Positions 28,679 through 39,179 of a DNA stretch of 64,000 nucleotides are shown here, piece by piece. The notes under the pieces are model-generated. The model searched no databases and was not told where the DNA came from. It worked only from the letters and a program-made list of their open reading frames with translations. How positions within the stretch are numbered: position 1 is the stretch's first letter; each line of letters opens with the position of its first letter. Source of the DNA: Symsagittifera roscoffensis (lineage: Eukaryota > Xenacoelomorpha > Acoela > Convolutidae); the NCBI RefSeq assembly GCF_963678635.1, contig NC_087062.1, positions 31,210,833 to 31,274,832 of the forward strand, written 5' to 3'. The position numbers and the translations under genes were made by a program.

Positions 28679-31600
28679 TCACATGAAGTCATCACTGGTG
28701 TATCCGTCGTCTTTATTACTCTTCATCTTTTCACTATCGTTCAATGCAGCGTAGCTTCTGCAGTAACACAATCAACAAATATTTAACCCTATCTTAAGTC
28801 TAATCAAGCTAATCTAATTCAGTAAAATGGCACGTCGATTTGTCTCTTATCAAGGAGAGTAACTTCATAGGCCACGATAAAAAACTGCTGCGAGAAACGC
28901 TAGAGGAAAATTCGTTACAGTAGATTTAGCAAAAAAAAACTTCACTCTCAATATACAACTCGTATCGAAAGTAAGCGTTCATTATTTGACTAAGTTGTAG
29001 CCTTATACGAAATGTAACCCAACCAAAGCCAACTCACTTCAGTTCCTTCTGCCGTTTCTGCTCCTCAATGTCTCGCTTCTTCTGCTCTTCTTCTGTCTGA
29101 ACAAAAACAGCCATCAGACCTTGATAATCAAATTGTTTACGAACTAGTATAAATGAACATTCTAATAGTTATTTTCAATTTCTTTTTACGAGAATATTTC
29201 AACTTTCAAATATACGACTTTTGAAAACTCGTTCGCCTCCAGAATTATCACACCAAGGCAAAGCAGAGCTTCGCACCATTTGCAACATATCATAGAGATA
29301 GCATGGCGAGCTAGCCGACTCCGAAATGAGACGTAGTCACTCTTTTGAAAAAAAAAACATCTATACCAAATTTTTCATATTACGATTTATCACGACTGAA
29401 TTTCATTTTGCAACCAAAAATATTAAAAATGAGATTTGGCGATCTTGACCTAGCATAAAAACAGCATTCACAAAGCGTTAATTGAGGTGACAATGAGTTA
29501 ATTTTGAGGCTAATAAGCCGATATAAGATACGCCAAATTTTTTAAGCCAAATAATCATTCAAATCAGAAAAAAAATGAAAAAGTAAATTATAGTAAATAG
29601 GAGTTCGTAATTGTACAACCACGATAAAAAAACACCTTTCTAATTGAACGGGTATTTAAAATCCAAGTATGCTCAAAACATTTCTGTTGGTCAACAGGTC
29701 TGTTGGGAGTCCAGGCAATTCCAGACCTGAAGAGATGAGTCCTGTGAACAAAGTTATTCGAGGGGGGCAAGCATAGCACTCGGTTGCAATAAACTTGCTC
29801 TAGCAAGTGTAGTAAATGCAACTCAATTGGAATCCGCCGACGATTCTGAAAGTTCTCAACCGTAACCACAGAGTGTATTAGTGGGATGACTAGCCTGTTT
29901 GAGGAGTCTCTGTTTGTCCCTGATGAGTTTGTCTCTCTCCTCTCTCAGACTGATAAACTCACTCATCTCGATCTCAGTCTTGCCTTTCTGCATGTACCTA
30001 CACATCATATATGCATCTCATATTCATATGCAGACACCACAATTCGGTTTTTTTATATCTCACATTCTAAGTCTCTCATATGACTACTACTGAGGCTATG
30101 ATTCAACGAAGACAAGATCATCATAAAAACGACCCGAAATGATCTCATTTGTTTACCCTCTCAGATGTTTTTGCTCTTTTGCTAAGAGTGAATCAACATA
30201 GGTATGCGCATACATGTTGTGTGTGCTTGAGTATTTGATACCTGATGAGGTCTCTGTTCTTCTCGACATTCTTGACTTTGATGACTTGGGAGGGTGAGTG
30301 GAAACCCACCTGTCCCTCCACCATGTCCCCCGTCTTTTTCAGATTGCTCCACCCTGTGTACACTACATCCACACAATCCTTCTTGTGTCCTACAGCACAC
30401 TCATATCACAAGCAAAAGAACAGATAGCAGTTCGTACACAAAGAGACTGAAAGAGGATTCCACTGAATATGGATCTTATATCTGCGATGTTTTGTTACCT
30501 TAACTTTGAGGTCGTGACATCTAGACTAGATAACGCACGATCACGATTTGGACCAGACATTCCTTAATTATGCTATGCACCCAGAACACATGGTATGGTG
30601 TCCATACGGTATAAAGATAACACTACAGCGTGTAGCTGAATTTTGAAAATCACGAGTCAGCACTATTATTACGGCACATGTTGATCTTTTTCTCAGCTCT
30701 ATGTTTTTCATATTTTTGTCTTTGCCTGTGTCTATCTGCTGCAGCTCCTTACCTTCGATGCTGTTCTCCTTGACTAGTTGGGAGCACTCTCTCACCACAC
30801 TCTCTGGGATGTCGTACACTGTCTTGTCTGCCGACTGTCGCACATACACGTGCGCCGACGACAGTTTGTCCACGTGAAACCTATGCAAAACAATGCCACT
30901 CTAATTACTACGCTAACTATAGGGAATTGCATAAAGTTCGGACAGACCAAATTAATTAAAAAGAACAAATGAACTATATTTATAAAAATTTTTTACATGC
31001 AAAAGCTTGTTTTGCAGACAAACTTAATGTCTCAACGTCGCCTAAAAATTAAAATTTGCAAGTATTTTTGATTAATTCTGCCTGTACGAACTTTTTGCTA
31101 TTAATTATACAATCACGAACAACGATCAAAAAAGAGCTTTTTCAATACTTATTTTTCCGCTAGTTGTGATCAATAACAATTGAAAATCTCTGCTGACCAA
31201 ATCCGATCAGCTCATTAGAAGCCTAACATACGGTTTCAACCTATCAGGTGCAAGCATTTTCGTCTCAATTTAGATAATTCTAGACTTCGACTGAATAAAT
31301 TTGGACCAGAAGTCCACTGGGGCGAGGCATCAATTTACCAGAAATCTTCAGGCCATCCATACTTGATGAGGTCTTCGTCTGAACAGCACACACTATACAT
31401 TACACTCGTTGACAAACAATTAAGTGCTTTAGAGGCAACAATACAACTTCTTTTTGCACTTACTTTCGGTCTTGTCCCGACCCATGTAATATTTGTAAGG
31501 TACTCCTTTCTCGTCTTTAACTAAAATGTCATATCAGTCAAGGTTACGAACTCGAAAACCAAATTGACCACTTCTAGTCGTTGCAACATTTTAATAATAA

Positions 31601-31849
31601 TCATAGAAAGATAATAACATTTTAAACCCCAAATAATAAAAACTAGGCTAAAAATAGGGTTTTAATATCGTTTCGAGAGAGAGCTCGGAAACTCAACTAA
31701 GCTGACTTAAAATAGGTCCACAAAACGTTTATAATTTTTTTGAAAGTCCAACCCCCTCAAAAAACTAAATTCATGCCTGTTGAGCGCCTATTTCTGTCGA
31801 AGGAACAAAAAATCAACGACTCACTATTGGAGACAAAGAAGAACACCAT
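28679..31849 (-). CDS. CCDC25: CCDC25 (NFACT-R domain, coiled-coil protein), eight coding exons
   Basis: Exons in order of translation: 31,825-31,849; 31,464-31,520; 31,338-31,377; 30,753-30,880; 30,242-30,389; 29,895-29,997; 29,038-29,096; 28,679-28,757. They sum to 639 bp (212 residues plus stop), close to the ~208 of vertebrate CCDC25. Phases agree at every junction. The protein starts MVFFFVSN and carries the family's NFACT-R block ([41 protein letters not shown]). It ends in a charged coiled coil ([18 protein letters not shown]) and the tail [15 protein letters not shown] domains occur in ribosome-quality-control proteins, and mammalian CCDC25 has been described as a DNA sensor at the membrane; what it does here is not shown by the sequence. 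All donors are GT except the exon ending at 29,895, where CAG|GCTAGT is the best fit. Confidence 0.95.
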
Positions 31850-32447
31850 CTCTCAGCCTTTAAAATGACACAGCTGTCACTATTTTGTTCAACGTTAAAT
31901 CTGAAAGATAATAAACTGCACATTAATGAATTTTTAAAGTTTCATAAACTTTTGGCTAGCTGCGTGATAACTTGTCACCATGCCATGCCCACTTGTCACC
32001 ATATTCCCTGATACTTTTTTCAAATATCATTTTCAAGACTTTTTGTTTGAAATATTTTGAGTGGAGCTATTTGAATTAAAGGTCCAATTTTAAGCGCATG
32101 CTCAACAATTTTGCAGATATGATCTGAAACCATCGGTTACTCTAGCTATCTGCATTAGACGACTAGATGAAACACAAACAAAATGAGACACGTTTTCCGA
32201 AAATCGGGTTATCAGAAATGAATAATCTTCATCCAGCCTTCAAATTAATTCCATTGGACATTCGTTATAAAGCTAATGCAATGCACCATAAAAAATGTTT
32301 TACATCTATCGAATCGATTGTAGGGTTTGAAAATTTACTTTATCAATTGGTCTTTTTTGGAACACTTTAAACCCGCTGCTAAAAAACTTAATCTACTATG
32401 TACAATAGCAAAGAACAATTACATAACTGGATAAAACAAGATTAAGC

Positions 32448-32468
32448 GGTCAGGTCAGGTCAGGTCAG
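32448..32468. repeat. (GGTCA)n short tandem repeat
   Basis: Four consecutive GGTCA units plus a partial one. They form overlapping AGGTCA half-sites of the nuclear-receptor type, most likely by chance in a simple repeat. Confidence 0.9.
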
Positions 32469-32668
32469 TAAGCAAGAATCGCCAAACTTTCTGGTCGGAT
32501 ATATCATCGCAAATTATCAAATCAAAATCAATTAATTAAAAAACTGATTATGTTTAAATCAACACAGAGACGAAACGGAGGTTCACAACACTAGCGAAAT
32601 AAAGCAAGCATAACATTACAAGCTAGCAAAAAGAAATGAACGACGAAACAATTAAATAGAAAAAATAC

Positions 32669-32778
32669 AAGGATAGCCGGTTACTGCGCAAGCAGCACAG
32701 AATGTTCCGACCATGTCTTAAAAACACCCATAAAATTTTTCAAATTAGTGTCGTTTTTTCGGCGTGGTAAGATGAAAG
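32669..32778 (+). repeat. dispersed repeat family B, copy 1
   Basis: Runs from GGATAGCCGGTTACTG through AGAATGTTCCGACCAT to GTCGTTTTTTCGGCGTGG. Also at 37,711-37,820 and 41,576-41,690, and inverted in part at 45,680-45,735. Confidence 0.7.
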
Positions 32779-33086
32779 GATCTGTAAGAAAAACTAGAGG
32801 TTAAGCATGTTCGACGGCCATAGTAAAAAAGCAAACTGGAAAATCATTTTTGCAAAATCATTAGAAAAAAAGGGAAAAAACATAAATTTTTTGGCACTTT
32901 TTTGAATTATTGAAGCTTTTATTTTCCAAAAACGCTGAAATTTTCAAAAAAAAACTAATTTTTCTAACTACTGGTTTTACTAATTACTAGAGTAAACACT
33001 TATTTATATGGCTTAAATTAGGCTTTTGAGCCCTTAAAATAAGAAGCTAAGACGAAAAATTGCTCGAATTAAGATGGAAAATCACA

Positions 33087-33091
33087 ACTTC
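33087..33091. repeat. target-site duplication ACTTC, left
   Basis: Matches 37,066-37,070, flanking the BEL element. Confidence 0.85.
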
Positions 33092-33278
33092 TGACAATGG
33101 CAATACTTTTGGGTGATTCAGATTCCAATTTCAAATCGTAGTTTAGTTGTTGCTTTTAAATGATTTCTTTTGATTTTTGAGTTTTGAGTCTTTCAGTTTA
33201 CTAATTTGGCGGCATAATCATGTCAAAAATGTGGTAAAATTAGGTTCGGCAAAGATTAAAGTTCAAATGTCGTAGACA
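33092..33278 (-). repeat. 3' LTR of the BEL derivative
   Basis: 187 bp starting TGACAATGGC and ending CGTAGACA on the plus strand; identical by eye to 36,879-37,065. Confidence 0.93.
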
Positions 33279-33309
33279 TAGCCGGGCCCATTTGCAGGTT
33301 GCAAATTAG

Positions 33310-33400
33310 AAAATTGTTCGTTGAAGCTGATGGTACGTCGTCGTTGATTGTAATGGTCATCTAGTTGTTAGCTGTCGTTGATCATGTTGGTCATCTAGTT
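33310..33400. repeat. imperfect ~33-bp tandem repeat after the BEL stop codon
   Basis: CGTTGATTGTAATGGTCATC and CGTTGATCATGTTGGTCATC, each followed by TAGTTGTTA, lie between the gag-protease stop and the 3' LTR, where pol would be expected. Confidence 0.75.
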
Positions 33401-33401
33401 G

Positions 33402-36400
33402 TTACTGTGGTCCAATACTCGCGAGAGTTTGACTGCTGGTCGGTGTAGAATCCCGTCCACAGAGAGACCATCCAAGTGGCGTTTTCCATCCAATAGGCAC
33501 ATTTTGTTTTGAATGGATTACTTCTGAAGGTGTCACGAGTTCGGCGAAATCGCATCCAATGATGATTCCGATTTCTTTCGAGGGCAGTGTGGCTATCCGA
33601 ATGTGTTGAAGAGGCTCGTTTCTTTGGCAGATGGAGTTGACGAGTTCAGGGTTGAATTGGGAAAGGTTCCAATCCATTATGACGTCGATGTCATTTAGTT
33701 GAAATGGCTGCTTTTGCTGGTTGTAGGGTCCAATCGCAATCGTCATCTTTGTAGAAGCTGTGTCTGATGATGTCAGTGCTTGGTTTAGCTGGATGGTGTC
33801 GTCTAACTGCAGATCTGGTTTGAGTTGGAGGGCGATTGATGATTTAAGCAATGTCAGTTTGCTTCCACAATCAAGCATTGCATAGGCATGAACTGTATGT
33901 TTGCCATGAGAGATCGTTATTGGCAGGGTCGGAATGTGGCGAGTCGATTTCCTTCTGTTTATGCTGGTGCTGCAGTTGGTGGTGTCGTCATGTTGTCTGG
34001 AGTTCCGGTTGGCTGTCTCCCTTTGTGTCGTCGAGTTGTAGGTGCTGCTGTTGTGCAGAAGTGTGTGGTGTTTCTTACTGCATCCGTCCGTCCGGCAGGT
34101 TTGCGTTGATTGACAGTCGGCGAACTTGTGGGGGCTGAGGCAGTTGAAACATAGTTGTAGGTCCCTGGCATGCTGTAATCTGTCCTTTGGGTTCATTGCG
34201 ATGAAGTGATGGCATTTTCCAAGGTACTGGCAATTGCGTTTCTCCGGGCAAAAATCTCGTCGTTGATCCTTTTGTCCAGATTTATGTTGCTGCTGGCTGC
34301 GTTGCTGGTTCCGGTGGTTCTGATTGGCGCGGTGATCCGATGGTCCATGTTGGTGGGTGTGACCGTTGGATGATGATCCTTGAGTGTTGCTGCTGTTGTA
34401 GTTGTTGCTGCTGCTGCTGTTTCTGGTGTTATTGTTGTTGCTGTTGCTCGGCAAATCGCTGCATGCTTCGGCGTAGATGTTAAACCAATTGGTGAGGTCG
34501 ATGAGTGATGGTTGTCTGATGTTGCATTGCAGATTGTATCTATTCCATTCTAGTCGGCAAGGGGTAGGCAGTTTTGACAAAACTGTTTGGACATTTGTCG
34601 TAGAGTGTAGATCGTGCTGGAATCCAAGTGTCGTGAATGTATCGACCATTGTCTGTAGGAAGTTGGCGAGGTCCTTGTAGCTTCTGGTATGTCGTAGATT
34701 GGGGCCGCTGATGGCGTCGAGTCGTCGAAGGAAGGATGTAACTATCTTCGTCGGGTTACCAAAGTCGTTTTCCAGTCGCTGAAGGGCTGCGTCATACATT
34801 GCTCCATTGCATCCATATCCTCGGATGAGAGATTTGGCATCTCCGGATACAAGTTTCTGCAGATGTGTCATCTTTTCCGAGTTTGTCATGTCGGTGCTGT
34901 TGATGGTTGCGTTGAACAGTCCTATCCAATCTAACCATTGTTCAGGTTCTCCGTCGAATATGAATGGTTTGACAATGGGCACTGATTTCCTGAATGTCTT
35001 CGAGATCGTTTGATGATGGTTGTGGTCTGTCGGTGCTGTTCCAAGGTTGGTAGGAATCGGGAAATAAGTCGGCTGGTTCTGATGTGCTGCATGTTGATGT
35101 GCTGCATGTTGATGGACTGCATGTTGATGAGGGGGAGGTCGGTTGATATTTTGGTGAGTTGTTCCTGTTGGTCCCCTGCAGCCTGCATGAGTGAAGGCTG
35201 TGGTTGATGATGTCAGCATGTTCGTAGGGTTGTATGCTGTCGTGGTTCCCAGAAATCCTTCCTGGTACGATCGCATGGCAGGTTGTGTACATTGGTGAGT
35301 CAGGGTCGGCTGGCTGGAGGTCCAATTTGTTGCTGTTCGTTGATCTCCTTGGTTTGTTGGCAGTAGTGCTGGTATCGGTACTCCATTGATGTTTGTGATA
35401 CCCTTAGCTGTCGTCTGGTGTCCACTGAACACGTTGGTGGGGGGATGATTGGTTGAATTCTGATTTCCAATCGTCAAGATGGGTCTAAAGGCGCTATTCG
35501 GATTATGTGTCCTCTGTTGCTGACTTGGAGGCTGGTTCTGTTGAAGGCTTGAAGGCTGGTATAGTCCATGTGGGGGGCTAGCTGTCTGGGGAGCAATAAT
35601 TGGGTGTGTGATTTGCTGTCCAATCATTTGACTCTGAGCTGCTTTTGAAGTTGCTGTAGGAAGAAATATTGGCTCTGAAACATTTCTTTGTTGGGTTGCT
35701 GGTGCGTTCATCTGCTGATTGAAAACTTGGATTTGAGTTCCAGGGTTGGAGTGTGGTGACGTTTCATGAAGTTGAGCTTCTGAGTTCGGTCTTCGTCCCA
35801 CTGTTGCTGTCAATTGCTGGTTGTCGATTTGGAGTTGAGTTCCATTGTTCAATTCTTTTGTCGTTCCTTGAAGTTGAGCTTCTGGGTGGTTCGGCTGAAG
35901 GTTTGAACTTTGTGACAAGTCGGCGTTCGGCTGCTGCAATGAGAGGTTTGACTGAGGATGGAGGTGAGTTCCATGGGCAGTTTGAGTTCCAACAGTTTCT
36001 GTTTGTTGTTGATGAATGCGATGATCCAAGGTATTGGCGTCGCTGTTAGATCCGGGGCGAAGTAGGAGTCCTGAATTGTCCTGGGCGGAATTTGATCTGT
36101 GGTTTGAAGTAGCGTTTAAGATTGCTGGCAATCCTGAAAATTGTGGCGAATCGTCCGGGGTGTCCTGGTCCATGGTGACGTTTTGTGTAGTGGTACTACG
36201 GGTTAAACTTTCCGTTTGGCGTCGAAGGGGAAGATTTTCCAAGGCTTGTCGTATTATTGAAGGCGTCGAGACGTTGCTGGCTACTCGTGATGAGTTTAAA
36301 GAAGACGTGGCAGTGTTGTTGAGGGTACGCTCGTATCGTTTTGATCGTAGTTGGATCGTTCGGTACAAAACTTTCAAAGTTTTCAATCGTTCAATGATTG

Positions 36401-36599
36401 AGTCTTGCTGGTCCGTTCCGGTGCGTATTATCTTGACTGCTTCGTTATTGGCATCGTCAAGCAAGCTCTTCAATTCCGTTAAGAAATCGTTTATGATCTG
36501 TACTTCGTCGGAATCGCTTATGGCTTGGTTAATTGCTTTTGCTAAAATTTCTACGTCTGTTTCTATGACTTTAAAAACAGCATCATAGGTTGAATTCAT
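33402..36599 (-). CDS. gag: BEL/Pao Gag-protease protein, intact
   Basis: 1,065 residues from ATG at 36,599. Residues 1-130 are helical; about 130-540 form a low-complexity region rich in Q, N, T, H and P, including HQHAVHQHAAHQHAAHQ. The BEL Gag core (DUF1759-like: FIFDGEPEQWLDWIGLFNAT, LVSGDAK, ALQRLENDFGNP) follows at roughly 545-690. Zinc fingers come next: CFNCLSPHKFADC, and CRTDGCSKKHHTLLH, the second with the HHxLLH ending typical of BEL. A protease domain of the DUF1758 type ends the chain, with AMLDCGSKLTL as its active-site region (Cys follows the Asp, a variant seen in BEL elements), and it finishes near PLGWSLCG. The frame is uninterrupted and stops right after the protease. Gag should assemble particles; here it would have to package RNA using enzymes from elsewhere. 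Confidence 0.93.
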   Translation of the reverse strand: MNSTYDAVFKVIETDVEILAKAINQAISDSDEVQIINDFLTELKSLLDDANNEAVKIIRTGTDQQDSIIERLKTLKVLYRTIQLRSKRYERTLNNTATSSLNSSRVASNVSTPSIIRQALENLPLRRQTESLTRSTTTQNVTMDQDTPDDSPQFSGLPAILNATSNHRSNSAQDNSGLLLRPGSNSDANTLDHRIHQQQTETVGTQTAHGTHLHPQSNLSLQQPNADLSQSSNLQPNHPEAQLQGTTKELNNGTQLQIDNQQLTATVGRRPNSEAQLHETSPHSNPGTQIQVFNQQMNAPATQQRNVSEPIFLPTATSKAAQSQMIGQQITHPIIAPQTASPPHGLYQPSSLQQNQPPSQQQRTHNPNSAFRPILTIGNQNSTNHPPTNVFSGHQTTAKGITNINGVPIPALLPTNQGDQRTATNWTSSQPTLTHQCTQPAMRSYQEGFLGTTTAYNPTNMLTSSTTAFTHAGCRGPTGTTHQNINRPPPHQHAVHQHAAHQHAAHQNQPTYFPIPTNLGTAPTDHNHHQTISKTFRKSVPIVKPFIFDGEPEQWLDWIGLFNATINSTDMTNSEKMTHLQKLVSGDAKSLIRGYGCNGAMYDAALQRLENDFGNPTKIVTSFLRRLDAISGPNLRHTRSYKDLANFLQTMVDTFTTLGFQHDLHSTTNVQTVLSKLPTPCRLEWNRYNLQCNIRQPSLIDLTNWFNIYAEACSDLPSNSNNNNTRNSSSSNNYNSSNTQGSSSNGHTHQHGPSDHRANQNHRNQQRSQQQHKSGQKDQRRDFCPEKRNCQYLGKCHHFIAMNPKDRLQHARDLQLCFNCLSPHKFADCQSTQTCRTDGCSKKHHTLLHNSSTYNSTTQRETANRNSRQHDDTTNCSTSINRRKSTRHIPTLPITISHGKHTVHAYAMLDCGSKLTLLKSSIALQLKPDLQLDDTIQLNQALTSSDTASTKMTIAIGPYNQQKQPFQLNDIDVIMDWNLSQFNPELVNSICQRNEPLQHIRIATLPSKEIGIIIGCDFAELVTPSEVIHSKQNVPIGWKTPLGWSLCGRDSTPTSSQTLASIGPQ

Positions 36600-36865
36600 T
36601 TTTAATTGACTTTGTCTCCTAAACTTAATTCACTTTTTGACGTGTCAGACAAAAATGTAAATGGCCAATATGTAATTCCTTTGATTACATGGAACCCTCG
36701 CAATTGTATTGTAACAAAAAAAAATGATTTTGAGTTTTTTTTTTCTTTGGAACTTACAATCCAAAAAAAAAAATAATAAACTATATGACTGGTTAGTATA
36801 AGGATGGGTTCGTTGATTTTTCCAACAAAAAAAAACCTTGGTTTCGGTTTCTTTGTTTTAAAAAC

Positions 36866-36878
36866 TATTGGGCGCCAA
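36866..36878 (-). promoter_or_regulatory. primer-binding site, tRNA-Lys-like start
   Basis: The minus strand after the 5' LTR reads T, then TGGCGCCCAATAG. The first ten bases equal the start of lysine tRNA 1,2 primer sites; the match does not extend clearly beyond about 10-11 bases. Confidence 0.55.
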
Positions 36879-37065
36879 TGACAATGGCAATACTTTTGGG
36901 TGATTCAGATTCCAATTTCAAATCGTAGTTTAGTTGTTGCTTTTAAATGATTTCTTTTGATTTTTGAGTTTTGAGTCTTTCAGTTTACTAATTTGGCGGC
37001 ATAATCATGTCAAAAATGTGGTAAAATTAGGTTCGGCAAAGATTAAAGTTCAAATGTCGTAGACA
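36879..37065 (-). repeat. 5' LTR of the BEL derivative
   Basis: 187 bp, identical by eye to 33,092-33,278. Short for a BEL LTR, yet complete with TG...CA ends. Confidence 0.93.
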
Positions 37066-37070
37066 ACTTC
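37066..37070. repeat. target-site duplication ACTTC, right
   Basis: Matches 33,087-33,091. Confidence 0.85.
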
Positions 37071-37710
37071 CAACCCTGCAAATTCTCAACACTAAAGCGT
37101 TTTTTGAATTTTTTAAATGTTCGAATCAGTGTTTGAGCGGAGAAAAAAAAGAAAAACTAAAATACTATGTTCCTCCTCATTTTTTAAATGGTCCCCATAG
37201 GGGAAAAAACACATCTAACTTTCATCAATTTGTCTCGATGGCTGTTCAAATTACGGAAAACACAGGCGAGAAACAAAATCAGCAGCGTTGAAAAACTTAG
37301 AATACCATTTACCGCATCGGCACGTAGGTGACAAAACTTGGGTAGACACCGGTTGAGCCAAAACAAAATAGCCATTATTATGACTATCAAACTTTGAAGT
37401 TTTAAAACTCAAAGACGCCACACTAACTTCCCATCTGACCCCTCCTGAAAAGCATAAAAACAATTAATGCTCTCAAACGTCAAAAATTAAGATCGCTAGG
37501 GCGATATCAGTTAAACTGAAACTAATTAAGTGAAAAAAAACCAACAAACAGGAATTTAATCAAAACAAGAGTTCGTTAAGTACAGAACGACTGTAAACTA
37601 CAATGAAAATCATTAATTTAGCTTCTGAAATTAAGCCGATAAATAGTAAGCCGACAAACAATTGCTTAATCAAATTCTCATATCATGCTTAATCATATTT
37701 CAAAAAAAAC

Positions 37711-37820
37711 AAGGATAGTTGATTACTGTGCCAGTAGCAGAGAATGTTTCGACCATGGTCTCAAGAAAACACAGTTTTTTCAAACTAGTGTCGTTTTTTT
37801 CGGCGTGGTGTGATAAAAGC
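37711..37820 (+). repeat. dispersed repeat family B, copy 2
   Basis: AAGGATAGTTGATTACTGTG, AGAATGTTTCGACCATGG, GTCGTTTTTTTCGGCGTGGT in the same order as copies 1 and 3. Confidence 0.7.
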
Positions 37821-39159
37821 AGAAAAAATTTGAGATAAAGCATATTTGAGTCATAACAAAATGAGCAACTTGAAAAACAATTTTTGTAGCAAAACTACTC
37901 AGAAAAAAAACCCATTTTTTGCAGTTTTTGAATTATTCAAGCTTTGCTTCCAAAAAAGCGCTAAAAACTCAAAAAACTAGCTTTACTCAAGTAACACTTA
38001 ATTAATATATTTTAAATTAAGCTATTCTAAGCTTTTAAAACATTACAATAAGCTATTGTAAGCCTGTCCGCTCGATTTGAGACGAAAAATCAAAAATTTC
38101 AAACCGGTTTTACTCATTAATGCGAAAATTCTATGTCGTTTGTATATGATATATCACTCAACTCTCAGCAATAACTTTTTGTGCCAGCTGATTCTGCGTT
38201 GAAAAAAACTAAAACACACCCGAATACAAAGTTCCTCCCCATTGTGTCGGAAAAACAAGGTCTGACCGGAACTCAAAGTCCAAACCTTGTGGTTCAAAGT
38301 TTCGCGCGTAGAAAAAAATAAAGGAAGAATGTCGAGGTTCTAAAATTTATCAAATCTAATTTCTTTCCAATTGTTTCCTACCCAAAATAGTCTAGTTCCC
38401 GATAGCAAATAAATTGCTATCACAAGGGGAAAAAAAAACAAATTATGTTCCAAAAATGACTCAACTTAACACACAAAACATAGGCAAAGCGGAGCTCCGC
38501 ATCACTTGCGCTACAACGCACTCATAGCAATGAAAAGTAGCAAATGGCAAATGAAACGGAAATAACTGAATAGAAAAAATAGATGCAAAAAAAGTTGAGA
38601 TTTATTTGGAAACAATACAAAAGTTCAATTTCAAAAAAAAAAAAACGGGAAACCCAACAACCATCATTAAATAAGCTTTTCGCATATATCAATAAACTTT
38701 TAAACCACAAACGCCTTGGAGTATTTTCAAAACAGTAACCAATTTTTTTAGTAATAATTCCATTCAAACGACATAAATTAATCTGACTAATCAGATGAAA
38801 CATTAGCCGAAACGATTTAGGCAGAAAAAACTTTCAAGCTTGAAAAAGATAAAATATGTTAGGGTCAGGAACATTAGTATTACAGAAGTAAACAATAACA
38901 CCTGCAACTACGATGAAAATTGCTTCAAGAAAAACCCGCGATATATCAACTAAGCGGACGAAACAAGCAGACAGACAAAAACTCGACATTTCAATTTTCC
39001 CGTAAAAAACTTTCAACTTCATCTATACTGAAAAAAAAAACGAAGCCCAGCATTCCCTCGAGAGCCAGGAAGTTGTTAAATTTCAATAAAACGGCAAGTT
39101 CAATTTCTTATATTTGTAAGATAACTGTGTACGGAAAAAGTCTAGTTCCCGATTACAAA

Positions 39160-39179
39160 ACACTTGCTCTAGCAAGTGT
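39160..39179. repeat. perfect hairpin in a dispersed repeat end
   Basis: ACACTTGCTCTAGCAAGTGT can pair along its whole length (9-bp arms). A related ACTTGCTCTAGCAAGTGT occurs near 29,797, and weaker versions (CTTGCTTATCGCAAG, CTTGCTTCTCGCAAG) lie in the duplicated block at about 59,160 and 62,025. Confidence 0.8.

Larger units (their letters stand above)
31850..33086. other. intergenic stretch upstream of CCDC25
   Basis: The 5' UTR and promoter of CCDC25 should lie at its lower end, but I see no clear TATA or initiator. It also holds a 5-bp tandem repeat (32,448-32,468) and a family B copy (32,669-32,778). No coding frame supported. Confidence 0.5.
33092..37065 (-). mobile_element. non-autonomous BEL/Pao element with Gag-protease only
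   Basis: A 3,974-bp element with 187-bp LTRs (33,092-33,278 and 36,879-37,065) that look identical and have TG...CA ends, flanked by ACTTC duplications. On the minus strand it reads 5' LTR, a primer site starting TGGCGCCCAA (the start used for lysine tRNA 1,2 priming), a leader of about 280 bp, one 1,065-codon gag-protease frame, about 120 bp, then the 3' LTR. There is no trace of reverse transcriptase, RNase H or integrase, and no clear polypurine tract. Identical LTRs and the clean duplication imply recent movement, so enzymes were presumably supplied by another BEL element. Layout matches elements called TR-GAG in plants. Confidence 0.92.

Noticed and set aside
28498-28695. 65-residue minus-strand frame with a charged, coding-like composition
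   Set aside because: It overlaps the CCDC25 stop in another frame and runs into what should be 3' UTR; the CCDC25 reading is strongly supported by homology and phase.
30182-30400. 72-residue minus-strand frame
   Set aside because: Out-of-frame shadow of the CCDC25 exon at 30,242-30,389.
32448-32468. Nuclear-receptor response element
   Set aside because: Overlapping AGGTCA half-sites arise automatically from (GGTCA)n; spacing does not match a functional direct repeat and no gene start lies close by.
33851-36588. Several plus-strand frames of 65-184 codons
   Set aside because: All are antisense shadows of the intact BEL Gag-protease frame.
37184-37463. Hydrophobic minus-strand frames beside the BEL element
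   Set aside because: Hydrophobic only because the DNA is T-rich; no convincing splice sites or start context and no link to another exon.
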